DNA of 7,783 nucleotides from Thermoplasmatota archaeon. Its GTDB lineage: Archaea > Thermoplasmatota > E2 > DHVEG-1. Made by a program: the position numbers and the translations under genes. This document shows positions 1-5,943 of the stretch, one piece after another (within the stretch, counting starts at the first letter, position 1; each line of letters opens with the position of its first letter). The notes below the pieces were generated by a model. It was given only the letters and a program-made list of their open reading frames with translations. It was not told the DNA's origin and searched no databases. The stretch is from contig JAHJFH010000213.1 in NCBI GenBank assembly GCA_018824925.1, positions 1-7,783 of the forward strand, written 5' to 3'.

Positions 1-2217
1 ACCAAAGAAGCGTTATCATTTGGTGCCGGATACGCCCTTGCAGAAGATCGATTATGGCAAGCTGATCGTTCTAGACGACAAGCAACTGGTAGGTTAGCTG
101 AAATTGGTGTTGGTGATCTCGATTATGATTTATTCATTCGTACAATTGGCTATACCAAGCAAGAAACTACTGCAATAATATCAAATATGAGCCTTGAAGT
201 AAAACAAATGATTCTAGCCTATACGGATGGAATTAATCAGTATATTGATGAAGCAATTAGTAATCCCTCAGAAAAAATGCCTTTTGAGTACCTTCAAAGA
301 GGTATTATTCCTGAACCATGGACTATTGAAGATTCTCTTGCTATTGGGCAAATGATGGTGCGAATGTGGGGGCAAGGTGGTGGAAATGAACCACTTTTTC
401 TTTATGCTTTAAGCCTGATCATCCAACAAAATGGAATTTTAAAAGGATGGAAACAATTCAACGACATAGCACCTCAATATGATCCGGGGTCAGATACCAC
501 TCTTAATTGGACAGCAAATGTTTCTACAATGCCTCTCGAGGGTTTTCCCTTCTTTTTATCAGCGGATCTTATCAAACTCTGCGAACAAATCGTAGTGCAA
601 AAAACGGATCATAAAGCGATGTCAGAAAAGCTAGGGTTGTATCATTATTTCGGGAGTAATGGCTGGGTTGTAGCCCCATGGAAATCAGATTCTGGAAACC
701 CCCTTCTTCTTGGTGGTCCACAGATGGGGCATTCTATCCCACAAATTGTTGCAGAAATTGGTCTTCATGGTGCTGGTATCAATGCATCAGGGATGACTTT
801 TCCCGGTGTGGGACCATTTATTGCTATAGGTGTCAGTGAATGGGGTGCTTGGACTACCACCTCTGGTCTATCGGATGGCGTAGATACCTACATCGAAATC
901 CTTCATCCCATTCATCCGAACAAATATTGGTATAAGTACCGCTGGCATGAAATGGATCAGCGAACTGAAATCATTTATGATAAAAACGGCACAGCACATG
1001 AATATGTGTGCTATCGAACGATTCATGGACCTGTAATAGGCTCTCAATGGTCCCCTTTTGTTGGTGGAGTAGCACTTAGTCAGAAGATGGCTTTCTGGAA
1101 AGCCGAGCATCATACTCTCGAAGGAGTTATAACTTTTCAGGAATGCCATAACATCGAAGAATTTGAGGAGGGTGTTGCTCAAATCGTTTCATCACATAAT
1201 TGGTTCTGGGCTGATCGAAACGGAGACATTGGCTATTATCATGCAGGTTGGTATCCAATACGACAAACAAATGGCTGGCTTCACCGGAGTATTGACGACC
1301 GATTCCCTCTTATAGGTACTGGAAAAGAAGAATGGATTAGCATCGTCCCATTTGACCAGCTCCCTCAAGACCGTAATCCTTCGGATGGATTTTATGCAAA
1401 TTGGAATAATAAACCACAGAAAGACTGGCCCCATGCGGAAGCCGAGATTGGGCCTATGTGGGGTGAAGGCCATATTGTTGTACGAATCCAGGAGCTCCTC
1501 GCAGCAGATAATAACGTGACATTTGATGATATGATTGCTATATGCCGTAATGTTGCCTATCATGATGCATATGGAACATATTTCAAACCATATCTTTTAA
1601 CAGCTATTTACGAAACAGGAGGTATTTCCCCAGAAATAACCTCGGCTTTAGAGGGCTGGGATTGTTATTATAATAATGAAAATAATGACAGCTATTATGA
1701 TGATCCAGGGCTCACAATATTTACTGAATGGTTCAATGATTTGTTTAATGTAATATTACTTGATGAGTTTCCTGATGAACTCGTTCGTGAATTTAGTCAT
1801 AGTCTTCTTCTTCATATTCTTCAGGGAGATGCATCGAAATTACCTTTGAGATACAAGAATTATTTAGATGGAAAGACAATAAATGAGGCCATAATAACGG
1901 CATTGAACAATGCCATTACTACGTTAATTAATGAATTCGGCACAACAAATATATCACTATGGTTAACTCCAGTTGATATGGATGGATTTTCTGAAATCGG
2001 TGCTCTACCATCACCACAAATGCCCGATATGAACCGAGGCACCTACAACCAAATCGCAGAAATCCCCCTAAACCCCTCAGAAATGGTACATGCTGTCAAT
2101 GTTCTTCCACCTGGACAAAACGGATTTGTTAATGCAACAGGGTTACCTCCTCCGCATTCCTACGATCAATTACCGCTATATATCAAATGGAATTTCAAAC
2201 CCATGCATATTAACTAA
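1..2217 (+). CDS. Penicillin acylase family protein (Ntn hydrolase), 5' end outside window
   Basis: The reading frame is open from base 1, so the gene is truncated by the window edge; 738 residues remain and the true start and any signal peptide are missing. Family members are made as one precursor that cuts itself into alpha and beta chains and then hydrolyses amides, usually outside the cytoplasm. Visible motifs: the alpha-chain signature GYALAEDRLWQADRSRR at residues 9-25; the beta-chain start G|SNGWVV with the nucleophile Ser at codon 655-657 (residue 219); GGPQ with Gln at beta position 23; GLHGAG; SDGVD (Asp74, Val76 and Asp77 of beta, matching the calcium ligands of E. coli penicillin G acylase as I recall them); ANWNNKPQKDW holding the oxyanion-hole Asn; and the C-terminal PPGQNG...DQLPLY. 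The beta chain is 520 residues, near the usual length. Gln rather than His at beta-23 fits penicillin-G-acylase-like enzymes better than AHL or cephalosporin acylases. The substrate is unknown. It is convergent with the DUF711 gene, 17 bp apart. Confidence 0.93.
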   Translation, partial: TKEALSFGAGYALAEDRLWQADRSRRQATGRLAEIGVGDLDYDLFIRTIGYTKQETTAIISNMSLEVKQMILAYTDGINQYIDEAISNPSEKMPFEYLQRGIIPEPWTIEDSLAIGQMMVRMWGQGGGNEPLFLYALSLIIQQNGILKGWKQFNDIAPQYDPGSDTTLNWTANVSTMPLEGFPFFLSADLIKLCEQIVVQKTDHKAMSEKLGLYHYFGSNGWVVAPWKSDSGNPLLLGGPQMGHSIPQIVAEIGLHGAGINASGMTFPGVGPFIAIGVSEWGAWTTTSGLSDGVDTYIEILHPIHPNKYWYKYRWHEMDQRTEIIYDKNGTAHEYVCYRTIHGPVIGSQWSPFVGGVALSQKMAFWKAEHHTLEGVITFQECHNIEEFEEGVAQIVSSHNWFWADRNGDIGYYHAGWYPIRQTNGWLHRSIDDRFPLIGTGKEEWISIVPFDQLPQDRNPSDGFYANWNNKPQKDWPHAEAEIGPMWGEGHIVVRIQELLAADNNVTFDDMIAICRNVAYHDAYGTYFKPYLLTAIYETGGISPEITSALEGWDCYYNNENNDSYYDDPGLTIFTEWFNDLFNVILLDEFPDELVREFSHSLLLHILQGDASKLPLRYKNYLDGKTINEAIITALNNAITTLINEFGTTNISLWLTPVDMDGFSEIGALPSPQMPDMNRGTYNQIAEIPLNPSEMVHAVNVLPPGQNGFVNATGLPPPHSYDQLPLYIKWNFKPMHIN

Positions 2218-2234
2218 TTACAGAACGAGTAGCA

Positions 2235-3383
2235 TTAAATATCCATTATTTTCGTATTAACAAAATAGGGGAAGTTAAAAGCAGTCATTTCACCAGCAGT
2301 TTTTCCGGGTATTGGCATCAAACGAGCCGACAGAGGTTTCTGTAATTTACAGGATAAAGTTGCAAGATCAATCAAAAGCGCATATAATTTTTTACTAGAA
2401 ACACTACCAGGTAACGGTATGGTATCAAGACCCGTACCACACACAGCAGAATATACTAAAAGATTAGTAATATCATATGCACCTTCATTGTTACGTTGTG
2501 CCAACCCAAAATCTTCCATAACTGGTAACATCAATCCCCTATAACCACATGTCTTCATTTCCAAAGACTGTAACACTGAAGTAATTATACGAGCAATCGA
2601 GATCGTTCCAGGATCACCAAATTTTCCCAGACCAAGATGTTCAAACGCAAAAGCCACACTTTCTTTAGGATCAATAGAAGTACATATCGAAGGATCAATA
2701 CCAAAATACTGTATTCCCTGCTCAGAACAAAAATCGGTAGCAATTGCTGCAAGAGTCAAATACTTTTCATTCAAAGAAGTATAAAGCTCATCTGTAGCCC
2801 TGGTAATATCTCCCGCTTTTTGAAACGCTGAATATACCATATCTCCATTTTCGGTACCAATTCCCATACCAACTGGACCATCATGAAAGGCTGCAGGAAA
2901 AAATGGACAACCAGATGATACATTAAATAAAGCCGCAAAACGTAAATTTGCAAAACCCTCATCCTCTAAACGAGCTAATGTTTTAATAAGCTTTGCCGCC
3001 TCAAAACAAGCCTCATAATTGATGGTATTATTATATGCCAACATAGCTGAGGAAAATAACCGAGTTGACATTGCATTAATATCAACAATTTTTTCAATAT
3101 TACTTGAAGTATAGGTAGTCCCAACATTGATATATTCAATATCATTATCTGCACAGAATCGATCAAAATCGCTTATAACTGAAGAAAAAATCATTTTAGA
3201 GGAGATATACTGTTCCCAAGCTTGAGAAGCCATTCGAATAGTCTGAACCTTAAAACCAGCATGTTCAAAAACCGTTTTTGCCTCATGAAGGATATCAGCA
3301 TATTTGAATAATTTTGAATGATCAACAGGATAGGCCCCATTAAACCCAAGGGTAATTGTCCGAATTTTCATACTATCATCCAT
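2235..3383 (-). CDS. DUF711 (UPF0210, PFL-like) family protein
   Basis: A 382-residue protein close to normal family length and apparently complete. Recognisable family blocks, in order: MKIRTITLGFN at residues 5-15; SSGCPFFPAAFH at 156-167; GYRGLMLPVMEDFGLA at 280-295; VCGTGLDTIPLPG at 314-326; and LSARLMPIPGKTAGE at 351-365, followed by FNFPYFVN. It has no signal peptide or membrane segment and should be cytosolic. The family is related in fold to pyruvate formate-lyase-like proteins, but no reaction is established to my knowledge. In bacteria it often sits next to a small ACT-domain protein; none is present here. Start choice: ATG at 3383 is used, but ATG at 3371 (MKIRTITLG) matches where most relatives begin. 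There is no Shine-Dalgarno, and AT-rich TATA-like sequence lies just upstream, so a leaderless or short-leader message is likely. It is divergent from the radical SAM gene and shares its upstream region. Confidence 0.92.
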   Translation of the reverse strand: MDDSMKIRTITLGFNGAYPVDHSKLFKYADILHEAKTVFEHAGFKVQTIRMASQAWEQYISSKMIFSSVISDFDRFCADNDIEYINVGTTYTSSNIEKIVDINAMSTRLFSSAMLAYNNTINYEACFEAAKLIKTLARLEDEGFANLRFAALFNVSSGCPFFPAAFHDGPVGMGIGTENGDMVYSAFQKAGDITRATDELYTSLNEKYLTLAAIATDFCSEQGIQYFGIDPSICTSIDPKESVAFAFEHLGLGKFGDPGTISIARIITSVLQSLEMKTCGYRGLMLPVMEDFGLAQRNNEGAYDITNLLVYSAVCGTGLDTIPLPGSVSSKKLYALLIDLATLSCKLQKPLSARLMPIPGKTAGEMTAFNFPYFVNTKIMDI

Positions 3384-3468
3384 GATAAAAAATGAGGCAT
3401 AAAAGCATTGTTACTAAATTACTAGGGGATATTTATTAATAGCAGCTTGAAAGTAAGAAATAACACAT
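3384..3468. promoter_or_regulatory. Divergent promoter region between DUF711 and radical SAM genes
   Basis: These 85 bp separate two divergent start codons. For the + strand gene, ATATTTATTAAT (3429-3440) is a good TATA candidate; a start site about 27 bp downstream would fall a few bases before the ATG at 3469, giving a near-leaderless transcript, and no Shine-Dalgarno is visible there. For the - strand gene, weaker TATA-like stretches lie around 3398-3405 and 3411-3420 (read on the minus strand). The first of these would favour the internal ATG at 3371, the second the ATG at 3383. These placements follow archaeal TATA-to-start spacing and are predictions. Confidence 0.5.
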
Positions 3469-4605
3469 ATGAAATCATCCAAACAACTTGATACTAGATA
3501 TCTGGGTTTTGAACAAGGTCCAATTAGACCACCTAGTGAAGCACACAGCCTTCTCATCCGAGTTACTCGAAATTGCCCCTGGAACAGATGTACCTTTTGC
3601 CCACTTTATAAACAATCATCATTCTCGATCCGCCCAATAGATCATGTGAAAAAAGATGTTGACAAGATCTATCAAAATATTCAGACAATAAAAACAAACC
3701 AAATAGATCAACATAATTCAATTATCTTTGATTCTAACTATGTTGCGTACGCTGCTGCAAAACGTTGGTACGATCACAATATGGAATCAATTTTTCTTCA
3801 AGACTCAAATAGCCTTGTAATCAACCCAAACGATCTTATCGACCTTTTACACCATATAAAAAATCGATTCCCTACCGTTAAAAGAATCACATCGTATGCC
3901 CGGTCAAGCACGATCCATAACTTGGCACTTGATACTTTAGGTGCTTTTCAAAAAGCAGGGCTGAATAGGATTCACATTGGTCTTGAATCAGGATCAAATG
4001 ACATCCTGAGATATGTCTGCAAAGGTGCAACAAAAGAACTACATATAGACGCTGGAAAAAAAGTAAAAGCGACAGGAATAGAACTATCAGAATATGTAAT
4101 GCCAGGATTGGGAGGACAGTTTCAATCAACGATTCATGCTACTGAAACAGCGGATGCAATAAACCAGATTAACCCCGATTTTATCAGACTTCGACCCCTC
4201 GCGCTTCCCCATCAAATAGCTAACAACTCACCATTTTCTTTACCAGAATTCAAGAAATGTACTGATCAACAAATTGTGCAAGAACTACACCAATTCATAT
4301 CCCAATTAGAAGGAATCACAAGTACCCTCCTAAGCGATCATATTCTCAATCTATTTACCGATTTACAAGGAACATTCCCTGAAGAAAAAGATAAAATGTT
4401 AGCTCTTCTTGACAATTTTCTCAACTTACCCATAGATCAACAATATTTATATCAACTCGGTAGAAGAATGGGAATATTTTCAACTCTAAAAGATCTAAAT
4501 AACCAAAAGCTAACCACTCAAGTAAAACTATATGAACACCAAATAAAAAAAATGAATATATCAATTGATCACATCACCGATGAACTCATGCAACGATTCA
4601 TATAA
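3469..4605 (+). CDS. Radical SAM protein with CX4CX2C cluster motif
   Basis: A 378-residue cytosolic protein of the radical SAM superfamily, which uses a 4Fe-4S cluster and S-adenosylmethionine to start radical chemistry. The cluster motif is RNCPWNRCTFC, with Cys36, Cys41 and Cys44; the spacing is CX4CX2C rather than the common CX3CX2C. I recognise the surrounding block (VTRNCPWNRCTFCPLYK...FSIRP) as typical of an uncharacterised radical SAM family with this spacing. Further conserved strands: FLQDSNSLV near 109-117; TSYARSSTI at 141-149; IHIGLESGSNDIL at 168-180, matching the glycine-rich and SAM-ribose-binding part; and GIELSEYVMPGLGG at 203-216. The last 130 residues are a helical C-terminal region without an extra Cys cluster, so no SPASM or twitch domain is evident. 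It is divergent from DUF711, but nothing else in the window points to a substrate. The ATG at 3469 is supported by the TATA spacing. Confidence 0.92.
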   Translation: MKSSKQLDTRYLGFEQGPIRPPSEAHSLLIRVTRNCPWNRCTFCPLYKQSSFSIRPIDHVKKDVDKIYQNIQTIKTNQIDQHNSIIFDSNYVAYAAAKRWYDHNMESIFLQDSNSLVINPNDLIDLLHHIKNRFPTVKRITSYARSSTIHNLALDTLGAFQKAGLNRIHIGLESGSNDILRYVCKGATKELHIDAGKKVKATGIELSEYVMPGLGGQFQSTIHATETADAINQINPDFIRLRPLALPHQIANNSPFSLPEFKKCTDQQIVQELHQFISQLEGITSTLLSDHILNLFTDLQGTFPEEKDKMLALLDNFLNLPIDQQYLYQLGRRMGIFSTLKDLNNQKLTTQVKLYEHQIKKMNISIDHITDELMQRFI

Positions 4606-4619
4606 AAAAGGAAAAAAAA
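4604..4619 (-). terminator. T-tract terminator for the winged-helix gene
   Basis: Read on the minus strand, a run of eight T (4619-4612), then CC, then six T (4609-4604) lies 10 bp past the stop codon of the tandem winged-helix gene. Archaeal transcription commonly ends at such T-tracts without needing a hairpin. The tract reaches the last codons of the convergent radical SAM gene. Confidence 0.5.
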
Positions 4620-4629
4620 TGTGGTGTCG

Positions 4630-5013
4630 TTATTTTTTCTTGATTTTGGTTTTAGTAATGAGTTTTCCCTCTCGTGCAAGCCAGCCAAGCGCGGTATAGC
4701 AATCTTGTTTTTCAAGCTGTGATAGTCGAGCAATAGCTGAAACATCAATTTCTTTTCCATATTCAAGAGATTCCCATACTTTACCCGCATAATTACCAAT
4801 TTTATCAGTTAGATTTGTCTCCCCAATAAAATAGGTTTTATTATCAAAAAATATTTTATTTTCTCTAGCTAACCAACCTATTGCCCCAAAAAATTCGTCA
4901 TCGCGTAATTGAGTTTTTCTCTTGAGTTTAATTGGTCCTATGGGTCCTTCTTTTTCTAGGATTTTCCATACCTTTCCTGCATTATATCCAAATGTTTTGA
5001 CTAACTCATTCAT
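4630..5013 (-). CDS. Tandem winged helix-turn-helix protein (DUF2582-like)
   Basis: A 127-residue protein built from two copies of one winged-helix domain. Residues 9-16 (GYNAGKVW) and 44-54 (AIGWLARENKI) recur as GNYAGKVW at 73-80 and ALGWLAREGKL at 108-118, both exactly 64 residues later, so the copies align without gaps. The A-G-K-V-W helix and the 'A-x-GWLAREGK' recognition-helix-to-wing segment are what I associate with DUF2582 winged-helix proteins, which are usually one domain of about 70-80 residues. A basic tail (KTKIKKK) ends the protein. A role in nucleic-acid binding or transcription regulation is inferred from the fold; no target is known. The start is well supported: AGGAGG (minus strand of 5024-5029) lies 10 bp before ATG 5013. 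A promoter with a TATA box and a palindrome lies upstream. The gene is convergent with radical SAM and divergent, over 930 bp, from the PGF-CTERM gene. Confidence 0.88.
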   Translation of the reverse strand: MNELVKTFGYNAGKVWKILEKEGPIGPIKLKRKTQLRDDEFFGAIGWLARENKIFFDNKTYFIGETNLTDKIGNYAGKVWESLEYGKEIDVSAIARLSQLEKQDCYTALGWLAREGKLITKTKIKKK

Positions 5014-5023
5014 TCTCGTGCAT

Positions 5024-5029
5024 CCTCCT
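5024..5029 (-). promoter_or_regulatory. Strong Shine-Dalgarno for the winged-helix gene
   Basis: AGGAGG on the minus strand, 10 bp upstream of ATG 5013. It decides the start: another ATG (5023-5021) directly after it is too close and in a different frame. With the predicted start site near 5070 it implies a leader of about 55 nt, unlike the near-leaderless genes elsewhere in the window. Confidence 0.75.
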
Positions 5030-5073
5030 AAATGAGTAAGGATATATCCTAAACGGTAATTAAAAATATTTTG

Positions 5074-5114
5074 GTTATTTTCAGAAATAACTATTTAAAT
5101 AATCATTTTCGATA
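5074..5114 (-). promoter_or_regulatory. Promoter with palindrome for the winged-helix gene
   Basis: On the minus strand, in order: TATCGAAAATG (5114-5104), containing a BRE-like CGAAAA; a 2-bp gap; the TATA box TATTTAAATA (5101-5092); then the palindrome GTTATTTTCAGAAATAAC (5091-5074; 7-bp arms, 4-bp spacer). TATA spacing predicts transcription starting near 5070, so the palindrome sits between TATA and start site, a classic place for a repressor to block. The protein encoded downstream is itself a winged-helix protein, so autoregulation is a natural guess but only that. Confidence 0.5.
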
Positions 5115-5195
5115 CGCTTTGTGTAAAAATTTTTTTCTTACTTTCCTCCCTAAACATCAATACGCAGGTGTCTATAACGCAGTGCCATCTGAAAG

Positions 5196-5230
5196 ATACC
5201 TATAGCAAACACCAATAGATCTATTGGTAT
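5196..5230. repeat. 18-bp perfect palindrome with a competing upstream arm
   Basis: ACCAATAGATCTATTGGT (5211-5228) is a perfect palindrome; as RNA it can fold with 7 bp and a GATC loop. Just upstream ATACCTATAG (5196-5205) can pair with the same right arm, CTATTGGTAT (5221-5230), in 9 of 10 positions. The two foldings exclude each other. Confidence 0.6.
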
Positions 5231-5240
5231 GCCAGGTTCT

Positions 5241-5358
5241 TGTGCCTACATGCTTGCTTATGTGACTACCTACTAGCTCTGCTATGTGCCTACCTACTAG
5301 CTTTGCTATGTGTGCCTACTAGCTAGATTTACTATGTGCTAGTCTCTAGTAAATTCCT
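5241..5358. repeat. Degenerate tandem repeat, about 24 bp, four to five units
   Basis: Units begin with TGTG at 5241, 5261, 5285, 5311 and 5335 (periods 20, 24, 26 and 24). TGTGCCTAC is exact in the units at 5241, 5285 and 5311 and has one change at 5261; the second and third units also share CTACCTACTAGCT. The last unit is strongly diverged. There are no unique spacers of CRISPR size, and TAG stops crowd the frames. Its right end includes an 8-bp inverted repeat (5327-5334 with 5347-5354), ATTTACTA/TAGTAAAT. Confidence 0.65.
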
Positions 5359-5489
5359 GTCATAACTAGGCTAGCCCTATAATGGGCATATTATGTATGA
5401 TATATGTTACGTGTCTGCTTGTGTGCTTGTAGCCCTACGTGCATGCATGTTTGTTATGCGAAACTGGTTGGGTTCTGTGGCTTATGAAA

Positions 5490-5504
5490 CACAAAGCCTT
5501 TGTG
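5490..5504. repeat. 15-bp palindrome, 7+1+7
   Basis: CACAAAG-C-CTTTGTG is perfectly symmetrical around one base. It lies in the GC-raised noncoding block; no gene or promoter is obviously attached to it. Confidence 0.5.
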
Positions 5505-5695
5505 CTCCAGGGATGGGTGCTATACAGACACTGTGCCTTGTGTGTGAAACATTGCCGCAACTATGCTCACCGCGTTACAACAGACATGACTCGATTTGAA
5601 AAATTGCATATATATATGAATCGGATTGGTAAGGTGGCCGGTGAGGGTGTGCATACTCTTTCAAGAACAGGGGGGGAGACTATCAAATTTTTTTT

Positions 5696-5730
5696 TACCA
5701 TTGGTATACTAAAAAAATATGGTCCATATT
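5696..5730. repeat. Two odd-centred palindromes 22 bp apart
   Basis: TACCA-T-TGGTA (5696-5706) and AATATGG-T-CCATATT (5716-5730) are both perfect around a single T, with centres at 5701 and 5723. A spacing of 22 bp is about two helical turns, so two bound dimers would lie on the same DNA face. It could equally be RNA structure or coincidence in AT-rich sequence. Confidence 0.4.
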
Positions 5731-5790
5731 GTTTGCATTGTGGTTATGGGGTAGTATAATGGATCTTGGGAATAGCCCGTGCTCTTAATG

Positions 5791-5815
5791 CTTATACATT
5801 CACGTATAGGGGGGG
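5791..5815 (+). repeat. Hairpin followed by a G7 run
   Basis: CTTATAC (5791-5797) pairs with GTATAGG (5804-5810) through 7 bp including one G-T pair, around a 6-nt loop. The G run 5809-5815 overlaps its 3' arm. It is not followed by a T-tract, so it is not a typical terminator. Confidence 0.35.
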
Positions 5816-5837
5816 ATATGTTCAGTGTATCACTTTT

Positions 5838-5879
5838 ATTCGAGCGAATCATTTGATTGAATTATTCTAAAAAATAATT
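5838..5879. promoter_or_regulatory. Cluster of three inverted repeats upstream of the PGF-CTERM gene
   Basis: Three inverted repeats follow one another: ATTCG-AG-CGAAT (5838-5849), AATCA-TT-TGATT (5847-5858, overlapping the first) and AATTATT-N6-AATAATT (5860-5879). They end about 20 bp before the TATA box at 5901, where an upstream activator or repressor could act. The third has the same core, TTATT-N6-AATAA, as the palindrome in the winged-helix gene promoter at 5074-5091. Confidence 0.45.
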
Positions 5880-5887
5880 ATACAAAG

Positions 5888-5935
5888 CATTTTCGATAGG
5901 TATTTATATAAAAAGCAAATTTACCGACCGGAGGA
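5888..5935 (+). promoter_or_regulatory. Promoter and ribosome-binding site of the PGF-CTERM gene
   Basis: CATTTTCGATA (5888-5898), then GG, then the TATA box TATTTATATA (5901-5910) and an A-rich stretch. A Shine-Dalgarno, GGAGGA (5930-5935), lies 8 bp before ATG 5944 and fixes the start. The TATA position predicts a short leader, roughly 5-20 nt. ATAGGTATTT (5896-5905) recurs exactly in front of the endonuclease III gene. Confidence 0.6.
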
Positions 5936-5943
5936 ATTCTTAT

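Larger units (their letters stand above)
5115..5837. other. Long noncoding block, GC-raised, repeat- and palindrome-rich
   Basis: No convincing gene in about 720 bp. Hand counts give 27, 30 and 28 G+C per 60 bases at 5221-5280, 5461-5520 and 5521-5580, against 12 per 60 at 4801-4860 inside the neighbouring gene; an intergenic stretch richer in G+C than flanking genes is unusual here. It contains a degenerate tandem repeat (5241-5358), several near-perfect palindromes, two runs of seven G (5670-5676, 5809-5815), a T9 run (5688-5696) and an A7 run (5711-5717). A 106-codon open frame (5439-5759, +) exists but lacks a Shine-Dalgarno, resembles nothing I know and is extremely rich in Cys, Trp and His, so I do not call it. 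I see no tRNA, SRP RNA, RNase P RNA or CRISPR signature. Structured RNA, or a decayed or foreign segment, are the open options. Confidence 0.6.

Noticed and set aside
868..1563. Antisense open frames within the acylase gene
   Set aside because: They lie fully inside a strongly conserved coding region on the other strand and resemble no family.
5241..5358. CRISPR array
   Set aside because: Units abut each other and drift in sequence; there are no constant repeats separated by unique spacers of about 30-40 bp and no cas genes.
5374..5387. TATAAT inside GCCC-TATAAT-GGGC, and TATAAT at 5755-5760, as bacterial -10 boxes
   Set aside because: The window looks archaeal, there is no matching -35 element, and the sequences fall in a loop or isolated AT-rich spots.
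5439..5759. 106-codon open frame on the plus strand (and an overlapping 68-codon frame from 5393)
   Set aside because: No Shine-Dalgarno or well-placed TATA box; composition very rich in Cys, Trp and His with no recognisable domain. The frames overlap each other in repeat-rich sequence, so chance openness is more likely.
5115..5837. tRNA, SRP RNA or RNase P RNA gene
   Set aside because: No GTTCRANYC-type T-loop with matching acceptor stem, no SRP helix-8 GGAAGG...AGCAGC pattern and no GAAAGTCC-like RNase P core was found on either strand by eye.
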